Assembly: GCF_009770985.1 (NCBI RefSeq)
Contig: NZ_WSRW01000002.1
Span: forward strand, 558,001 to 622,000
DNA from: Mucilaginibacter lacusdianchii
GTDB lineage: Bacteria > Bacteroidota > Bacteroidia > Sphingobacteriales > Sphingobacteriaceae
Direction of reading: 5' to 3'
DNA: 64,000 nucleotides
Position numbers and translations under genes: made by a program. The stretch's first letter is position 1, and each line of letters opens with the position of its first letter. The notes below the pieces were generated by a model, which was not told the origin of the DNA, did not search any database, and saw nothing but the letters and a program-made list of their open reading frames with translations. Of this stretch, positions 62,214 through 64,000 are shown in pieces.

Positions 62214-64000
62214 TTAATGATTAGTAATTACTAACCCACCATTCGGCTGCATCTGTAGTTCCACCATACCTGATGACTTGATGCTTAATTCGGTCATGGA
62301 GGTTAGCTTGCTCGCATCATCTGCATATAGTCTAACTTTCTTTCCGCCGAGCATCGGCAAGGCTGCTTTAACCTTTATTGGCTCTTTTGTAGCATTAGCC
62401 CCGGCTACATACCACTGATTGCCATGACGGCGTGCAATGACACAATACTTGCCCGGATAGCCGTCGATATAAACCGTTTCATCCCAGGTAGTAGGAACTT
62501 TTTTCATGAAATCAATTTCAAATGAAGGCACATCGGTTAAGTTATTGGGCGTAAGCGCAAACATCTGCACCGCGTTTTGGAACAAAACTGCGGTTGCGAG
62601 TTGAAAGGCGTCAGTAGTTAGTCTCTTGTTACGTCCAGCATTACTTTTAACCAGGTACTTGTTTAAAACAACACCGCCAAACTCCATACTGCCAACAGTA
62701 TTTCGTATAAAGGGATGCATAGTGGCATTGTAAGCCTCGGCAGCTCTTATCCCGTCTGAAAAGACAAGCATTTCGGATGCTAAAACCGCCTCGGCACCTA
62801 CAAAGTTGGGATACATCCGTTCCCAGCCCCGCGGCAAGGTAGTGCCATGAAATATAATCATCAACCCAAAATCATTGGCGTCAGAAAGTATGTCTTCATA
62901 CAATCGCATAGTTTCTTGTTTGTCGCCACCAAAAAAGTCAACTTTTAACCCTTTTACACCTATTTCGTGTAGCCACCGCATTTCCTTTTTTCTTTCAATA
63001 GCCGTGTTCATTTTATTTCTGGGTCCTTGCGGCGCATCGTTAAACGTGCCATTAGAATTATACCACAAAAAAACATTTACATTTTTTGACTTCGCATAAT
63101 CTACAAGCGCTTTCATTTTGGCTTTACCAATATTCTTATCCCATAAGGCATCAATCAATATGTACTCATAATTTAGGGTCGAAGCTAAATCAATAAATTG
63201 CACCTGTTCATCATAATTCATGCTGTTATCCTGCCATAAAATCCAGCTCCAGGTTGAACGGCCAAACTTATAATCCTGCGAGGCTTCGTATAGTGGCTCT
63301 ACCACATCAAAAGGTATAGTGGTTTCTACAATTGGCTTCAGGTTATCGCCCAACGTAATGGTACGCCAGGGCGTTACGCCGGGTAAAGCTATAGCTGCAC
63401 CAGTACTGCCGAATCCATTGTTTTGCTTAGGGCTGGGGTACTCAACGGTATAAGTTCCGTCGGTTGATGGACTGCTCAGGTGCGATGCGCAGTACAAGCT
63501 ATTAACACCCGTTTCTGAAACTAAAACCCACCCCTTGTTGCCCACGTGGAATAGTCCGGGAAAGATGTAACCTTCTTTGCGTTGGGCAACCTTATCCATG
63601 GGCTTGTCGGCCTCATACATACTTTCGTAGCTGGGCGCGGTTCGGGCAAAGCCTGTCATGGGTTGCATCATGCCGGATAAGAATGTGGTGGTGGCCGATG
63701 GAAATTTAAAGCCGGTAGCCTCACTTTCCATAACGCATGACCGACGCTCACCCCATTCGGGGAGCTCATAGCGAAAGGCGATATTGTTATTACTCACCTG
63801 AAACACAACAGTGAATTTGCGTTGTTGAACGTTAGCAAACGTACAAGACAACAGGTTTGCCTGATAATTTACCTGAGATTTCTTGATTCGTGTTTGTGAA
63901 TATGATTTTTGCACCAGGCTGTCTGCCTTACTTACTAATTGAATACCTGCTGTAAAATCGCCTTCGCTTGATTTAAAACCCAACGGAGAATCTTCGAGCA
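62214..64000 (-). CDS. Glycoside hydrolase family 97, start outside window
   Basis: The frame covers at least 595 residues and continues past the window edge (DSPLGFKSSEGDF near the start). GH97 landmarks: FRYELPEWGERRSC- and WYNSNGTFNDAPQGPRNKM-type blocks, and GVKGLKVDFFGGDKQE with the catalytic Asp of the retaining, BtGH97b-like alpha-galactosidase subtype (inferred). The C-terminal beta domain ends QPNGGLVITNH. The native signal peptide and first residues lie beyond the window. GH97 enzymes remove terminal alpha-galactose or alpha-glucose. It lies 282 bp upstream of the GH43 gene in the same direction. Confidence 0.87.
   Translation of the reverse strand, partial: LEDSPLGFKSSEGDFTAGIQLVSKADSLVQKSYSQTRIKKSQVNYQANLLSCTFANVQQRKFTVVFQVSNNNIAFRYELPEWGERRSCVMESEATGFKFPSATTTFLSGMMQPMTGFARTAPSYESMYEADKPMDKVAQRKEGYIFPGLFHVGNKGWVLVSETGVNSLYCASHLSSPSTDGTYTVEYPSPKQNNGFGSTGAAIALPGVTPWRTITLGDNLKPIVETTIPFDVVEPLYEASQDYKFGRSTWSWILWQDNSMNYDEQVQFIDLASTLNYEYILIDALWDKNIGKAKMKALVDYAKSKNVNVFLWYNSNGTFNDAPQGPRNKMNTAIERKKEMRWLHEIGVKGLKVDFFGGDKQETMRLYEDILSDANDFGLMIIFHGTTLPRGWERMYPNFVGAEAVLASEMLVFSDGIRAAEAYNATMHPFIRNTVGSMEFGGVVLNKYLVKSNAGRNKRLTTDAFQLATAVLFQNAVQMFALTPNNLTDVPSFEIDFMKKVPTTWDETVYIDGYPGKYCVIARRHGNQWYVAGANATKEPIKVKAALPMLGGKKVRLYADDASKLTSMTELSIKSSGMVELQMQPNGGLVITNH

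Noticed and set aside
1..64000. CRISPR arrays, rRNA and tRNA genes
   Set aside because: No regularly spaced identical repeats and no cloverleaf or rRNA segments were found by eye apart from the tRNA-like part of tmRNA.

Overview
The window looks like a chromosomal segment from a Bacteroidota bacterium of the Sphingobacteriaceae (Mucilaginibacter/Pedobacter type). Evidence: a DUF4290 gene, a MurA with Asp in place of the catalytic Cys, a fused E1 alpha/beta 2-oxoacid dehydrogenase, a tmRNA whose tag reads GENNYALAA, a Bacteroidota-type tyrosine integrase, TAnnTTTG-like promoter boxes, and GH43/GH97 polysaccharide genes. This is inference from protein families, not a database match.

Layout. 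(1) 1-15.3 kb is ordinary core chromosome: dipeptide epimerase (cut by the window edge), DUF4290, murA, an MFS transporter, a HAD hydrolase, DinB, a PQQ-type sugar dehydrogenase, two L,D-transpeptidases facing each other across a perfect 58-bp palindrome, a nitroreductase, the E1 fusion, DUF1573 and an aminotransferase. (2) 15.48-15.85 kb is the tmRNA gene ssrA. (3) 15.85-38.6 kb is an integrated mobilizable island. It is bounded by an exact 18-bp repeat of the ssrA 3' end. At the left end lie a tyrosine integrase and an ORF6N gene. In the middle is a mobilization module (two HTH proteins, a small conserved protein, a MobC-like protein, a MOBP-type relaxase and a membrane/coiled-coil protein) with a hairpin-rich candidate oriT. 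The cargo is defence-like: a HEPN protein, a tightly coupled five-gene operon hsdR-hsdM-hsdS-AAA ATPase-HNH nuclease, and a large YobI/KAP-like membrane NTPase broken by one in-frame TAG. The chromosomal ssrA terminator now lies beyond the right attachment site.

(4) 38.6-54.9 kb is a decayed accessory zone. On the minus strand are relics of a prophage: a scaffold-like fragment, a frameshifted portal, small regulators, a defective umuDC pair, a terminase tail, a winged-helix gene and a replication-protein tail. There is also an orphan hsdR N-terminal fragment and an IS21-like end. Intact plus-strand genes lie among them (a beta-propeller lipoprotein, a kelch-like lipoprotein, an acyltransferase). 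A close paralogue of the first lipoprotein lies inverted 10 kb away. Several genes carry in-frame TAG codons or single-base frameshifts.

(5) 55.1-57.8 kb is an HxlR regulator divergent from an NmrA-type oxidoreductase and followed by a quinone oxidoreductase, with three repeated operator-like sites in the divergent gap. (6) 58.3-64 kb is again chromosomal: a degenerate DEAD-box-like protein, a VF530 protein, a GH43 enzyme with an internal duplication, and a GH97 enzyme running off the window.

The most interesting unit is the hsdRMS-ATPase-HNH operon. It joins a type I restriction-modification system to what looks like a Septu/PtuAB-type pair, and its HsdS has an unusual C-terminal extension of about 140 residues.
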